Assembly (NCBI RefSeq): GCF_001047675.1
Contig: NZ_CP011975.1
Span: forward strand, 3,016,073 to 3,080,072
Origin: Yersinia aleksiciae
GTDB lineage: Bacteria > Pseudomonadota > Gammaproteobacteria > Enterobacterales > Enterobacteriaceae
Direction: 5' to 3'
Length of the DNA stretch: 64,000 bases
Part shown: positions 1 through 8,621 of the stretch, piece by piece
Position numbering within the stretch: the first letter of the stretch is position 1
Layout of the letters: each line of letters begins with the position of its first letter
The notes under the pieces: model-generated
The model's input: only the letters and a program-made list of their open reading frames with translations
Database searches by the model: none
Told to the model about the DNA's origin: nothing
Position numbers and translations under genes: made by a program

Positions 1-60
1 TGTGTAAGTGCAGCGATGCATTGAGCTAACCAGTACTAATGATCCGTGAGGCTTAACCTT
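1..60 (+). rRNA. 23S ribosomal RNA, 3' end (partial)
   Basis: The first 60 bases match the conserved 3' terminus of enterobacterial 23S rRNA, including the terminal helix strand that ends GGCTTAACCTT. The rest of the gene lies upstream of the window. The order 23S, 5S, tRNA-Asp is a usual rRNA operon layout. Confidence 0.95.
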
Positions 61-89
61 ACAACACCAAAGGTGTTTTGGCTATTTGA

Positions 90-160
90 GACAAAATCGA
101 GTGAAACGATTTTGAGCGCCATGAGTGGCGAACCCGAAGGGGTGAGTATCGGTATGATAC
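90..160 (+). repeat. rRNA spacer module, copy 1 (23S-5S spacer)
   Basis: This spacer segment begins GACAAAATCG, folds as a short hairpin with CGATTTTG, and ends GTGAGTATCGGTATGATAC. A diverged second copy with the same layout lies between 5S and tRNA-Asp (400-472). Such stems in rRNA spacers are usually processing sites or part of the antitermination region; that role is inferred. Confidence 0.6.
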
Positions 161-245
161 ATATACTCTTGATTTTCAGCGAAGTTCCGAGATTGAGCTA
201 ATTGGTTTAGTATTTGATACTGAACGGGTTGGTTAAAACAGAATT

Positions 246-365
246 TGCCTGGCGGCCATAGCGCGGTGGTCCCACCTGATCCCATGCCGAACTCAGAAGT
301 GAAACGCCGTAGCGCCGATGGTAGTGTGGGGTCTCCCCATGCGAGAGTAGGACACTGCCAGGCAT
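246..365 (+). rRNA. rrf: 5S ribosomal RNA
   Basis: The 120-nt segment starts TGCCTGGCGGCC and ends ACTGCCAGGCAT, so the terminal helix closes. The conserved internal block CCGAACTCAGAAGTGAAACG is present. Length and sequence are those of enterobacterial 5S rRNA. Confidence 0.98.
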
Positions 366-399
366 CAAACACGAGTTATCAGAGTGACATCTGGTAACT

Positions 400-472
400 G
401 ACAAAATCGCGAGAGGCGGTTTTGCACAACGCGGAGCGTTGGCCCTGTCAAGGGTAAGTATCGGGAAGATAC
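400..472 (+). repeat. rRNA spacer module, copy 2 (5S-tRNA spacer)
   Basis: This diverged copy of the module at 90-160 has the same GACAAAATCG opening, a hairpin with GCGGTTTTG, and a GGGTAAGTATCGGGAAGATAC end. It separates 5S rRNA from tRNA-Asp and is probably a processing spacer. Confidence 0.55.
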
Positions 473-488
473 ACGTAAAAGAATCGGT

Positions 489-565
489 GGAGCGGTAGTT
501 CAGTTGGTTAGAATACCTGCCTGTCACGCAGGGGGTCGCGGGTTCGAGCCCCGTCCGTTCCGCCA
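489..565 (+). tRNA. tRNA-Asp (GTC)
   Basis: The 77-nt cloverleaf has acceptor strands GGAGCGG and CCGTTCC and an encoded CCA end. The anticodon GTC sits in loop CTGTCAC between stems CCTGC and GCAGG, and the T-loop is GTTCGAG. It differs only slightly from E. coli tRNA-Asp. It closes the rRNA operon and is followed directly by a terminator. Confidence 0.98.
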
Positions 566-573
566 CTTATTGC

Positions 574-606
574 AAAAGCCCTGAATCATTGATTCAGGGC
601 TTTTTT
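574..606 (+). terminator. rRNA operon terminator
   Basis: A perfect stem (AAAAGCCCTGAATCA with its complement) is followed by a run of six T. It lies eight bases after the tRNA CCA end and would terminate the rRNA operon transcript. Confidence 0.93.
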
Positions 607-681
607 GCATTCCTAAAATAGTGCCTGTAATTAAAGTTGTGTAATTGCTGTTTTTGATATGTCACCGGAGACCGGTTGATA

Positions 682-866
682 ATGGATGAAAAGGAACTCA
701 AAGCACATGCTGCTGAGTTGGCTAAGAACATTAAAACCGAAACTGACCTCAGCTAATTTCTCTTGTTTACTGATTAAAGTACCATCGAAACGGCATTCGC
801 TGCTAAGTCCACTAAACATCTCAGGCATGAGAAAAGCGCCGCTAAATCAGGCCATAACATCTGCAA
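682..866 (+). pseudogene. IS256-family transposase remnant (N-terminal fragment)
   Basis: Reading from the ATG at 682 gives MDEKELKAHAAELAKN, close to the N-terminus of IS256-family transposases such as IS285 and IS1414. The same frame then has two stops (754-756 and 775-777). Beyond them the recognisable ETA..A...T.HL.HEK block continues until about 866, where the similarity ends at the boundary of a dispersed repeat. Nothing of the catalytic domain remains, so the fragment is dead. The family assignment rests on sequence recalled from known members, not on a search. Confidence 0.65.
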
Positions 867-966
867 TGTTTCAAACCGTTGACAAAGTTGATTAGCGGGG
901 AAATGTACCGGATGGGTCGTAACGGTGTAAGCCGTCAGAGCGCCCATCGGTGCAGTCGCCCCGCCA
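866..966 (+). repeat. Dispersed GC-rich repeat, family 1, copy A
   Basis: This is one of three copies of an element of about 80-100 bp. It contains GTTGACAAAGTTGATTAGCG, GGGGAAATGT and a small hairpin around ACGGTGTAAGCCGT, and ends CAGTCGCCCCGCC. The other copies are at 1161-1240 (same strand, shorter) and 21878-21970 (inverted). I cannot name the family. Confidence 0.65.
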
Positions 967-1020
967 GTCACGAAGCTATAAATGAGCTTTCTGACAAACC
1001 CTGTTGACTCGATCTAGAAC

Positions 1021-1142
1021 GGTGAGGACAGGCGGAACAGTAAAGCGTCCGCGCTAGGGATGGCGTAGCTCGAGCCACCAGGGACGGATTGACGGCGCCT
1101 TTACGATCCACCTGTTCTCTCCGCCACTAACACTTTGTCAAT
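1021..1142 (+). repeat. Dispersed palindromic repeat, family 2, copy 1
   Basis: The left arm (AGGACAGGCGGAACAGTAAAGCG) and right arm near 1097-1119 are imperfect inverted complements, so the element can fold into a long hairpin. The right half, from TGGCG to CACTTTGTCA, recurs at 8769-8853. The family is unnamed here. Confidence 0.55.
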
Positions 1143-1160
1143 AATCTCTGACAGCTATAA

Positions 1161-1240
1161 TGTTTCAGGCCGTTGACAAGGTTGATTAGCGGGGAAATGT
1201 GCTGAACGGGTCGTAACGGTGTAAACCGTCGGAACGCCCA
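1161..1240 (+). repeat. Dispersed GC-rich repeat, family 1, copy B (truncated)
   Basis: This copy is near-identical to the first 75 bases of the repeat at 866-966, including the preceding AATGTTTCA, but lacks the CAGTCGCCCCGCC end. The two copies flank the palindromic repeat at 1021-1142. No gene is seen between 1241 and 1408. Confidence 0.6.
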
Positions 1241-1408
1241 GCTTTGTACATTTAGGTCTAGCGCTGGGCATTATAAAGCGCATGCAGAGATAGCAGGTGA
1301 CAGGGAGATGTGCGAGAGAACTTCTTATGAAGTAATGAATCGCCGTATTTTCTTAAAGCAAAGGTGAAAGAGATTCGCCAAGATTGATACCGTAGAGTGC
1401 CACACACC

Positions 1409-1445
1409 AAAAAAATACCCTGCCAGCTTATCGCTCACAGGGTGG
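1409..1445 (-). terminator. pssA terminator
   Basis: Read on the minus strand, a stem ACCCTG/CAGGGT is followed by ATTTTTTT. It lies about 50 bases beyond the pssA stop codon. A second small stem at 1460-1480 (ACTCGG/CCGAGT) has its T-run on the plus strand. Confidence 0.7.
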
Positions 1446-1495
1446 GGTGATCATCTCAGCAACTCGGTATATAAGCCGAGTTTTATGTTTCTAGT

Positions 1496-2851
1496 TTACA
1501 GTATGCGGCTAATCAGACGGTCGATACGAATTCTGCGTAAACGGCGGATCAATTTACGTACCTTGACGGGATACTGCTGAATATTCTCTAACTCAAGGTA
1601 GTGTGAGACCACTTTGGTATGAGTGCGGATGCAATCTAACTCTTTAGCTCGCTGCTCATGCATCTCATGCTTAGGATCGTGGATCAAAATGGCATTTTCC
1701 AGATCTAAACGCCATGCGCGCGGATTCAGATTATTACCGGTAATCAATTGCCAGTTGTTATCGACCCACATCCCTTTCAGATGGTAGGTATTGTCGCCAT
1801 CTTTCCATAAACGAACAATGAGCTGCCCGTTATCAACAAAGCGTTGTAAGCGACTGAGGAAACGGCGCAAGTTGATTTCGTATAAGTAGGGTAATGCACC
1901 GATAATCTTAAATGGCTGATCTTCTGGGATATAAAAATCATTTGCCGTTTTGTCGCCGACAATAATCTCGACCTGTTTGCCTTCCCGCAGCAAATAGATG
2001 ATGTTGCGAACCAACAGAGCGGGCAGGTTGAAGTATGGCGTGCAAATCGTCAGGCGTTCATCAGCGGAAGCCATTAAATGATGAATCGTCTTGTTCAACT
2101 GACTTTTTTTGCCTAACCCAACCAGCGGAGTGACAGCCAATTCATCGTTACCTGCCTGAGCTGGAAATTGATAACCGACATCGCGCAGTGATGAGCGGAA
2201 CTGCCGAGTTTCATTTTTGATTTCAGGATTAGTTGGCCGATCGGTACGATCAAGGCGTTGAACTGCACCGGCACTCAGTACACGCTGCTTCACGTAATCA
2301 ACCATGATATCGGCCAATGATGAATTGGTGATGATCTGGTAGCGGTCATAACGATATTTATCGTTTTGATGGAGATAGACATCATTGATGCTGGCACCAC
2401 TGTAAATCACGGTGTCATCAATGATAAAACCTTTCAGATGCAGTACACCAAGGGCTTCACGGGTGTTGACCGGGACGCCATAAACTGGCACGGATACATT
2501 GGGATGCTGTGCTGCCATTTCACAATACCAATCAGCATTAGTATTGACTGCTGCGGCCCCGATACGACCACGTTGGGCGCGGTGCCAGTCTACCAGCACA
2601 CAGATTTCCAGCTCAGGGCGCTGTTGCTTGGCTTGATAGAGGGCGCTCATCACGTCACGGCCCGCATCATCTTGCTCAAGGTAAAGCGCCACCAGATAAA
2701 TTCGTTTGGTCGCCTGATCTATTAATTCCAAGAGAGTGGAGCGGAAAACCTTAGGGCAATAAAGCGTTTGTACATCATCAACTGGCTGGGGGAGTTTGGG
2801 CAGTTGTGCAAGGTGTTGTTGATGTTTACTACGTTTGAATTTTGACAACAT
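1496..2851 (-). CDS. pssA: CDP-diacylglycerol--serine O-phosphatidyltransferase
   Basis: The enzyme makes phosphatidylserine from CDP-diacylglycerol and L-serine, the committed step to phosphatidylethanolamine, on the inner face of the inner membrane. The protein is a phospholipase D superfamily member with two HKD motifs: HLKGFIIDD with His138 and Lys140, and HLKGMWVDN with His357 and Lys359. At 451 residues it matches the E. coli length, and it ends with the same basic tail RLRRIRIDRLISRIL. Two adjacent ATG codons exist; the second (2851) gives the conserved MLSKFKR start. The gene is transcribed alone, with its own terminator at 1409-1445. The order pssA, patZ, tapT, trxC, yfiF is as in E. 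coli. Confidence 0.97.
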   Translation of the reverse strand: MLSKFKRSKHQQHLAQLPKLPQPVDDVQTLYCPKVFRSTLLELIDQATKRIYLVALYLEQDDAGRDVMSALYQAKQQRPELEICVLVDWHRAQRGRIGAAAVNTNADWYCEMAAQHPNVSVPVYGVPVNTREALGVLHLKGFIIDDTVIYSGASINDVYLHQNDKYRYDRYQIITNSSLADIMVDYVKQRVLSAGAVQRLDRTDRPTNPEIKNETRQFRSSLRDVGYQFPAQAGNDELAVTPLVGLGKKSQLNKTIHHLMASADERLTICTPYFNLPALLVRNIIYLLREGKQVEIIVGDKTANDFYIPEDQPFKIIGALPYLYEINLRRFLSRLQRFVDNGQLIVRLWKDGDNTYHLKGMWVDNNWQLITGNNLNPRAWRLDLENAILIHDPKHEMHEQRAKELDCIRTHTKVVSHYLELENIQQYPVKVRKLIRRLRRIRIDRLISRIL

Positions 2852-3028
2852 CACAGTGCGCTTCTTCTCTTGTTATTTAATGGCAAAACCGCCATATCCA
2901 AAAAAACACTAATCCATAGAGTCGGGCGATAATACCACTACTTATCCGGATTGTGCGCAAGTTTTGCCGGTTAATGACCGAATCGTTTGGGGTTGTGGTG
3001 TATATCACGGCGATTCATGTAACTGAAA

Positions 3029-5671
3029 TCACAGTGTCAGTTCCAGATTAACGATCCCATCTTCCATCTGTACATCAACACTAAAACCGAGCTTTTTAGC
3101 CAAACCGATCATGCCACGGTTGTTGGGCATGGTGATCGCCGTTAGCCGTGTTAATCCATGACTGCGGGTATATTGAATCATCTTTTCTAGCAACTGCCGC
3201 CCCAGCCCCAGCCCTTTGAGGTCTGAGCGCACCAATACGGCAAATTCGGCATCAATATTGTCTGGATCTGACAGCGCGCGTGTCACGCCGATAATCTCCG
3301 GCCCCGTCGCATTCTGGCGCACAGCAACAAAAGCCATTTCCCGATCATAGTCAATTTGCGTCATATTCGCCAAATCATCGTGGCTGAATTCATTGATTTC
3401 GCTGAAGTAGCGATAGTAGAGATCTTCTTTAGTGACTTGATCAATAAACAGTTTTAGCAGTGGTTCATCTTCCGGTAAGATTGGGCGGAATAGGCACTGA
3501 GAGCCATCTTTTAGTGCCACAGTCTCTTCTAACTCGTGCGGGTAGGGACGAATGGCTAATCGCGATTGTGGATCGCCGCTGACTGGCGCTAACTGCATTG
3601 AAACATCCAGCAGAGTAAACTCACTGCCAGAAGCCAGTACCGGGTGAATATCTAAACGGGTGATTTCGGGACAATCGAGAATTAAGTTGGAGACTTGCAC
3701 CAGTAAGCGGCTTAATCCAGGGATATCCAAGGGTTGCAGTGACCCACGGCTGCGGATTTTCCCGCCTTTGACCGCTTGGATGATCAGATAGCGGGCCAGT
3801 GCCATATTGAGCGGCGGCAGCGCTACTGCGGCCTGCATTTCGTGATGCCACTCGATACCGCCTTCGCCCAACATAATCAGCGGGCCAAAAATAGCATCCT
3901 GTTCTACCGCAATTCGCAGTTCTTGCGCTCCGGCGCGATTCGCCATACTTTGCACCAGCAAACCCTGAATGCGGGCTTGCGGATAAGTGCGCTTGACCCG
4001 ATCAAGAATATCGTCAGCGGCCCGCTGTACTTCAATCGCAGTGCGCAGGTAGAGCATGACCCCCTGAACTTCGGATTTGTGCGGAATATCAGGCGAGCGC
4101 AGTTTAATGGCGACCGGATACCCCAAACGCTCGGCGATATGCACCGCTTCGACACTATCACTGGCAATCCAGGTCGGCAGCATACTCAGGCCATAAGCCT
4201 CCAGTATCGGCTGCACTTCATGAGTGTCGAGTTGGGTTGTCCCTTCGGCCAGTGCTTGACGGATCAACTGATGCACATGCGTGGTATTGGCAGTCAGACC
4301 CACCGGCAGTGCGGGGGTCTCTTTCAGCTGCTTCTGGTTACGGCGATATTCCACCATATGCATAAAGGCGGTAATGGCCCCTTCTGGGGTGCGGTAGGTG
4401 GGCATCCCTGCTTCGGTGAACAGACGGCGAGCATCTTGCGATGAATATTCACCGCACCAGTTAGTCAGCAGAGTGATGCGTTTACCCCGTGGATGCTGAC
4501 GAATGGCGGCAATCAATAATTCGGCGGTTTTGCTGCCCGGTGCCGCAGCGCTTGGGGAGTGAATCAGCAGCAGTGCATCATAATCGGTGCTGTCCAATAA
4601 GGGCTTAACCGCCGCCAAATAGCGCTCAGCGCTGGCGTCATCTCGCAGGTCTATTGGGTTGCGTAAGGAAACAAAAGACGGCAGTGCCGCACTCAGGGCG
4701 GATTGTGTGATATCAGACAGTGTGGCTAGCTTGCCATTACGGCTGATCAGCTCATCCAGTGCCATAGCCGCGGGTGCGGCACCATTACTGACAATCAGTA
4801 AGCGCTCACCTCGCAACGGGTGCATGTGGCTCAGGGTTTCGACCGCAGAGAACAGCTCGTGCGTATCTTGCACCCGTAGCAGGCCCGCGCGCTGAATCGC
4901 AGCGTCATAAGCGGCATCCAACCCTTGCTGACCATTCAGTAGCTGCTGCGCACGTTGGCTACGGCCACTTTTGACCACCAGAATCGGCTTATTTCGTGAA
5001 GCACTGCGTGAGGCGGATAAAAAGCGGCGTGCATCACTAATATGTTCGATATACAGCATGATGGCGCTGGTTTTACCGTCTCTGGCGAGGAAATCGAGCA
5101 AGTCATCGACATCAATATCCAAGCTATCGCCCAGCGCAATAAAGTATGAGAAGCCCACTTCCCGCTGCTGTGCCCAGTCCAGAATGGTGTTTGCCACCGC
5201 CGCCGACTGGGAGATAAACGCCAGTCGCCCTTTTTTGATCGGCACCGGCGAGAAGCTGGCATTCAGCCCTTGCCAGGGGGCGAGTAAGCCGAGGCTGTTG
5301 GGGCCAAGCAGCCGCATATGGTGGCGATGGGCACAGGCTTTTAGTACTGCAAATTGTTCCGTCGCGGCAGAGAGAATAATCACCGCTTTACAGCCACGAA
5401 GACCCAAGTCTTCGAGTAACGACAGGTTGCGGGAGTCATGAGTACAGAGGATAGCCAGATCAGGGGTGATCGGCAGATTGGCGATATCCGTGTAAGCCAG
5501 CACACCACAAACGGCTTTATGAGTCGGGGTGACTGGTAGAATAGGGCCATTGAAGCCGCCATCCAGCAAATTACGCATCATCAGGAAACCGGCACGCTCA
5601 GGTTTTTCCGAAGCGCCAATGACCGCAATAGATTTCGGGCGTAGTAGAGCTTCTAATCCGCGTTGACTCAT
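3029..5671 (-). CDS. patZ: Protein lysine acetyltransferase PatZ (YfiQ/Pka)
   Basis: PatZ acetylates lysines of metabolic enzymes such as acetyl-CoA synthetase, using acetyl-CoA. At 880 residues it has the family layout: an N-terminal NDP-forming acyl-CoA synthetase-like part (CoA-binding Rossmann fold at about 1-130, with VIGASEKPERAG near residue 17; ligase and ATP-grasp-like parts to about 700), then a GNAT domain at about 727-880 with the acetyl-CoA loop LKGLGLGRQLL. The nucleotide-binding His of true synthetases is not expected to matter here. The start ATG at 5671 lies only four bases from an ERIC element, and the ERIC end supplies its GGGGAT Shine-Dalgarno. It lies 154 bases downstream of tapT on the same strand. 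Confidence 0.95.
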   Translation of the reverse strand: MSQRGLEALLRPKSIAVIGASEKPERAGFLMMRNLLDGGFNGPILPVTPTHKAVCGVLAYTDIANLPITPDLAILCTHDSRNLSLLEDLGLRGCKAVIILSAATEQFAVLKACAHRHHMRLLGPNSLGLLAPWQGLNASFSPVPIKKGRLAFISQSAAVANTILDWAQQREVGFSYFIALGDSLDIDVDDLLDFLARDGKTSAIMLYIEHISDARRFLSASRSASRNKPILVVKSGRSQRAQQLLNGQQGLDAAYDAAIQRAGLLRVQDTHELFSAVETLSHMHPLRGERLLIVSNGAAPAAMALDELISRNGKLATLSDITQSALSAALPSFVSLRNPIDLRDDASAERYLAAVKPLLDSTDYDALLLIHSPSAAAPGSKTAELLIAAIRQHPRGKRITLLTNWCGEYSSQDARRLFTEAGMPTYRTPEGAITAFMHMVEYRRNQKQLKETPALPVGLTANTTHVHQLIRQALAEGTTQLDTHEVQPILEAYGLSMLPTWIASDSVEAVHIAERLGYPVAIKLRSPDIPHKSEVQGVMLYLRTAIEVQRAADDILDRVKRTYPQARIQGLLVQSMANRAGAQELRIAVEQDAIFGPLIMLGEGGIEWHHEMQAAVALPPLNMALARYLIIQAVKGGKIRSRGSLQPLDIPGLSRLLVQVSNLILDCPEITRLDIHPVLASGSEFTLLDVSMQLAPVSGDPQSRLAIRPYPHELEETVALKDGSQCLFRPILPEDEPLLKLFIDQVTKEDLYYRYFSEINEFSHDDLANMTQIDYDREMAFVAVRQNATGPEIIGVTRALSDPDNIDAEFAVLVRSDLKGLGLGRQLLEKMIQYTRSHGLTRLTAITMPNNRGMIGLAKKLGFSVDVQMEDGIVNLELTL

Positions 5672-5675
5672 TATT

Positions 5676-5802
5676 TATCCCCGTCATCTTTCAAGTTGCA
5701 GGTGTATTAGCTGCGTTCGCTTACCCAAATCACTGACTCAGGTCAGCCCATTGGGATGCACTGACTTGCCGCCTTCCTGCACCCTGAAATCTATTGGGGA
5801 TA
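5676..5802 (-). repeat. ERIC element (full length, 127 bp)
   Basis: The element runs from TATCCCCGTCATC to ATTGGGGATA and carries the internal ACCCAAATCACTGACTCAGGTCAG dyad of ERIC sequences. Its length is exactly the usual 127 bp. It fills most of the gap between tapT and patZ and reaches to within five bases of the patZ start codon. The strand is arbitrary because the element is an imperfect palindrome. Confidence 0.88.
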
Positions 5803-5825
5803 AGTCAAAGGCAGCTTGAATGATT

Positions 5826-6593
5826 TTATGCGATTTTTTCGAGACTTGCTGTGACTCGACCCACTGGATGGTGAGGTTTTCCGGCTAAATATTGCTGACG
5901 GAAGTAGTGAAAATGGGCGGTTAATCCCTCTGCCGCTTGCGTATCACCCGCTTGCTGGAGCAGTGCTGCGGCAACCTCGACGGTACAGTGCTGTTCTGGT
6001 CGCGGAGCTTCGCGCAAAAGATAATCGGAAGCCGTCGTGACATTCAGCGACAACATCGGCAAACCGGCGAGGTAGGGGCTTTTGCGAAACATCTTCTTGG
6101 CTTCGGTCCAAGTGCCATCCAGCAGAATAAATAGCGGTGGCTTATCGCTGATGGGCAATTGATTGAGCACTTGCCGTGGCGGTTCGGCGTATTTTTCTGG
6201 AAAGACCACATATGGTTGACGTGCGGGATCACGGATGGCGGCGAGTAACTCAGGGTCAACTTCAGTACGCGCCCAAAGGAACGCTTGGGTATCTGGCAGA
6301 ATATCGGCAATCAGGCGGCCAGTATTGCTGGGTTTTAGCGGCTCGGTATCAAACATAATCAGGCAGAAACGGCTAGTCGCCGCTTGCGGTTTGATAGTAT
6401 CGCACAAACAAAATCGCTCAGTCAGCAGGCAGCCCTGGCAACGAATGGCGCGGCAACCACGGGCGCGATAAGCGCGAGTGGAGGCGGCTAAGCGCCGTTG
6501 GCGTAAACACAGTACGGCATTTTCCGTCGTAATGACCACTGGCGAAACGATATCTGCCAGCAGTTCTTGGTCGGTGGTTGATGATTCAGTCAC
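5826..6593 (-). CDS. tapT: tRNA-uridine aminocarboxypropyltransferase TapT (YfiP, DTW domain)
   Basis: TapT adds the 3-amino-3-carboxypropyl group of S-adenosylmethionine to uridine 47 of several tRNAs (acp3U). The N-terminal third has a Cys-rich cluster, CxxC then CxC (CQGC, FCLC), and the middle has the family signature LDGTWTEAKKMF. The start is GTG at 6593, six bases after an AGGAG sequence. This gives 255 residues, about 20 more at the N-terminus than E. coli YfiP (232 from memory), where the recognisable homology begins at TENAVL. It sits between trxC and patZ on the same strand. Confidence 0.9.
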   Translation of the reverse strand: MTESSTTDQELLADIVSPVVITTENAVLCLRQRRLAASTRAYRARGCRAIRCQGCLLTERFCLCDTIKPQAATSRFCLIMFDTEPLKPSNTGRLIADILPDTQAFLWARTEVDPELLAAIRDPARQPYVVFPEKYAEPPRQVLNQLPISDKPPLFILLDGTWTEAKKMFRKSPYLAGLPMLSLNVTTASDYLLREAPRPEQHCTVEVAAALLQQAGDTQAAEGLTAHFHYFRQQYLAGKPHHPVGRVTASLEKIA

Positions 6594-6650
6594 GACGGAC
6601 TCCTAAGAAATAGCGCTATTCTAATCAAGCCTCCCCATGAGTTATACAAT

Positions 6651-6691
6651 AAAACCACGCCCGGACAGAAAACGGTCAGGACGTGGTTTTT
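6651..6691 (-). terminator. Terminator between trxC and tapT
   Basis: The arms AAAACCACG and CGTGGTTTTT form a strong stem with a G/C-rich inner part. T and A runs on both sides make it usable in both directions. On the minus strand it follows trxC (stop at 6745) and precedes tapT, so it should separate the two transcripts. Confidence 0.8.
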
Positions 6692-6744
6692 ATCCGGGCA
6701 TCGAACTGAGCCGCCCCGAGCGGTGATAAATGGGTTAAACTAGC

Positions 6745-7185
6745 TTAGCGGGCGATCGGCTCTGCTGCTAATTGTTCATCTATCCAATTATCGAATGGAG
6801 CTTTCGGTACTGCACCGTTGAGCATGTCGACCATTTTTCCGTTCCGATACAGCATAATAGTCGGAATGCTGCGAATACGGAAACGGGTGCTGAGCGCAGG
6901 TTCTGCTTCAGTATTGACTTTCACGAAGCGGATTTTTCCGGCGCGCTCTGCGGCGACAGCTTCAAAGATCGGCGCGAAGCTGCGGCAAGGGCCACACCAG
7001 GGTGCCCAGAAGTCGATAACCATGGGCAGATCATCTTGCAGCAGTTTATCCAGTGTTTCGGCGGTGGCGTTAATCACTTCGCCATCAAATAAAGAGTGGC
7101 CGCAGCGCCCACATTTAGCGCCGTCATCAATACGTTCTTCCGGCAGGCGATTGGTCGCCATACAAGCTGTGCATACCGTATTCAT
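6745..7185 (-). CDS. trxC: Thioredoxin 2
   Basis: TrxC is a cytoplasmic disulfide reductase, reduced by thioredoxin reductase, and linked to oxidative-stress defence. It has the N-terminal zinc finger that separates it from TrxA (Cys5, Cys8, Cys25, Cys28), followed by a thioredoxin fold with the WCGPC active site at residues 63-67. The cis-proline motif SIPTIML follows. Its 146 residues compare with 139 in E. coli; the extra residues are at the C-terminus. It is divergent from yfiF and followed by its own terminator. OxyR control is known in E. coli, but I could not identify a convincing site here. Confidence 0.97.
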   Translation of the reverse strand: MNTVCTACMATNRLPEERIDDGAKCGRCGHSLFDGEVINATAETLDKLLQDDLPMVIDFWAPWCGPCRSFAPIFEAVAAERAGKIRFVKVNTEAEPALSTRFRIRSIPTIMLYRNGKMVDMLNGAVPKAPFDNWIDEQLAAEPIAR

Positions 7186-7404
7186 ACATTAGCCTTTATT
7201 TTGTCTCTGAGTAGGTAAAAGAAACCAAACAGCCAAGGGGCGCTGAATTGTTTCGTTGTTGTTATCTATTATGGGTATAAATGAAGGCGGTGCCAAAAAG
7301 GTTTATTCGATGAATACGATAGTTGGTAGCTTTTAGCGCTTGCTTATGGCTAACCGGGCGGACATCAGGTAATCTTCGCGCCCTGCGCGTTGGTGGAGAA
7401 GACA

Positions 7405-8496
7405 ATGAACGATTCATTTAGTGGCAAAAACGGCAAAGTTAAAGTGATGTACGTCCGCAGTGACGAAAGCAGCGACGACCGTAACAGCAATAACCGTAAT
7501 AAAAATCCGCGTCCGGCAGGTAAAGGCCGTCCGGGTGATAATGCTGGTCGGGGCAGCTCACCGCGTAATAATGACTCACGTCGTAATGATTCAGGCCGTA
7601 ATGACCGTGATCGTCCTAGCCGTCCGGCACGTTCTGAAAGTAGCGGTCCTTACGATTCACCGTGGAAAACTGTTTCCCGTGCACCATCGGAAGAGCCAGA
7701 GTTTGATCACGGTGGTATCAGCGGTAAAAGCCATGTTGACCCTGCGCAGTTGCGCCGTCAGCGGGCTGAAGAGACACGTGTTTATGGCGAGAACGCCTGT
7801 AAAGCGCTGTTCGAAAGCCGTCCTGATGCCATCGTCCGCGCCTGGTTTGTGCAATCAGTCACCCCACGTTTCCGCGAAGCGCTGAAATGGATGGCGGCTA
7901 ACCGCAAGGCTTACCATGTGGTTGAGGAGGATGAGCTGGCGAAGGCGTCTGGCACTGAACACCATGGCGGCGTCTGCTTCCTGATTAAAAAACGTCAGGG
8001 CTTGGATGCGGAAACCTATCTGCAACAGCAGACTCAGGCAAAAGATTGCGTGCTGGCGCTGGAAGATGTGGGTAACCCACATAATCTGGGTGGTATTATG
8101 CGTACCTGCGCACATTTCGGTATCAACGGCGTGCTGTTACAAGATCCGGCGATGCTGGAATCGGGTGCCGCAGTGCGTACCGCAGAAGGTGGCGCTGAGC
8201 ACATCAAAGCCATCAATGCTGATGATTTCCTCTCGGTGCTGGATACCTTCCGTAAAGCGGGTTACACCATCGTCACTACCTCAAGCCATAAAGGTGTCAG
8301 TCTGTCGAAAGCTGAACTGCCAGCTAAAATGGTGCTGGTATTAGGTCAAGAGAGTGATGGCCTGACTGACAGCGCATGGCAGCAGGGCGATATGAGTGTG
8401 TCTATCGGTGGTACAGGGCGTGTTGAGAGTCTGAACGTTTCGGTGGCGACTGGGATTTTGCTCGCAGAGTGGTGGCGTCAAAATAGCGCTAGCTAA
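7405..8496 (+). CDS. yfiF: TrmH/SpoU-family RNA 2'-O-methyltransferase YfiF
   Basis: This is a predicted SPOUT-class RNA methyltransferase whose target is not established. It has three parts: a disordered N-terminal arm rich in Arg, Asn, Asp and Ser (about residues 10-90), a substrate-binding SpoU domain ([11 protein letters not shown], about 130-200), and the SpoU methyltransferase fold with [21 protein letters not shown] and the knot segment [12 protein letters not shown]. The ATG at 7405, after GGAG, gives the conserved MND...[11 protein letters not shown] start; an in-frame TTG at 7390 is less likely. The last codon abuts the ERIC cluster directly. Confidence 0.92.
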   Translation: MNDSFSGKNGKVKVMYVRSDESSDDRNSNNRNKNPRPAGKGRPGDNAGRGSSPRNNDSRRNDSGRNDRDRPSRPARSESSGPYDSPWKTVSRAPSEEPEFDHGGISGKSHVDPAQLRRQRAEETRVYGENACKALFESRPDAIVRAWFVQSVTPRFREALKWMAANRKAYHVVEEDELAKASGTEHHGGVCFLIKKRQGLDAETYLQQQTQAKDCVLALEDVGNPHNLGGIMRTCAHFGINGVLLQDPAMLESGAAVRTAEGGAEHIKAINADDFLSVLDTFRKAGYTIVTTSSHKGVSLSKAELPAKMVLVLGQESDGLTDSAWQQGDMSVSIGGTGRVESLNVSVATGILLAEWWRQNSAS

Positions 8497-8621
8497 TACC
8501 CTGCGCCCTTGACGCCGCAGGGTTGTTAGCTACGCGCACTCACCCGAATCACTGACCAGTGTCAGCTCATCGGGATGTGTTTGCTTGCTGCCTACCTGCA
8601 ACGCCAATGGCTTTGGGTATA
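8497..8621 (+). repeat. ERIC element, tandem unit 1
   Basis: The element starts at the base after the yfiF stop codon with TACCCTGCGCCC. It contains the ERIC core CACCCGAATCACTGACCAG and closes GCTTTGGGTATA. It shares its terminal TATA with the next unit. Confidence 0.85.

Noticed and set aside
82..566. Reading frames across 5S rRNA and tRNA-Asp
   Set aside because: They overlap structural RNA genes and have no coding signals; the similarity to database proteins often seen there comes from mis-annotated rRNA.
2994..3009. CRP-like site TGTGG-N6-TCACG upstream of pssA
   Set aside because: It has two mismatches in the core and is about 140 bases from the start codon; not strong enough to list as a feature.
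6235..6471. Plus-strand reading frames opposite tapT and other core genes
   Set aside because: They lie wholly antisense to well-supported conserved genes and show no independent start signals.
7186..7404. OxyR site in the trxC-yfiF region
   Set aside because: CTAT and ATAG tetramers occur, but not at the spacing of the OxyR consensus.
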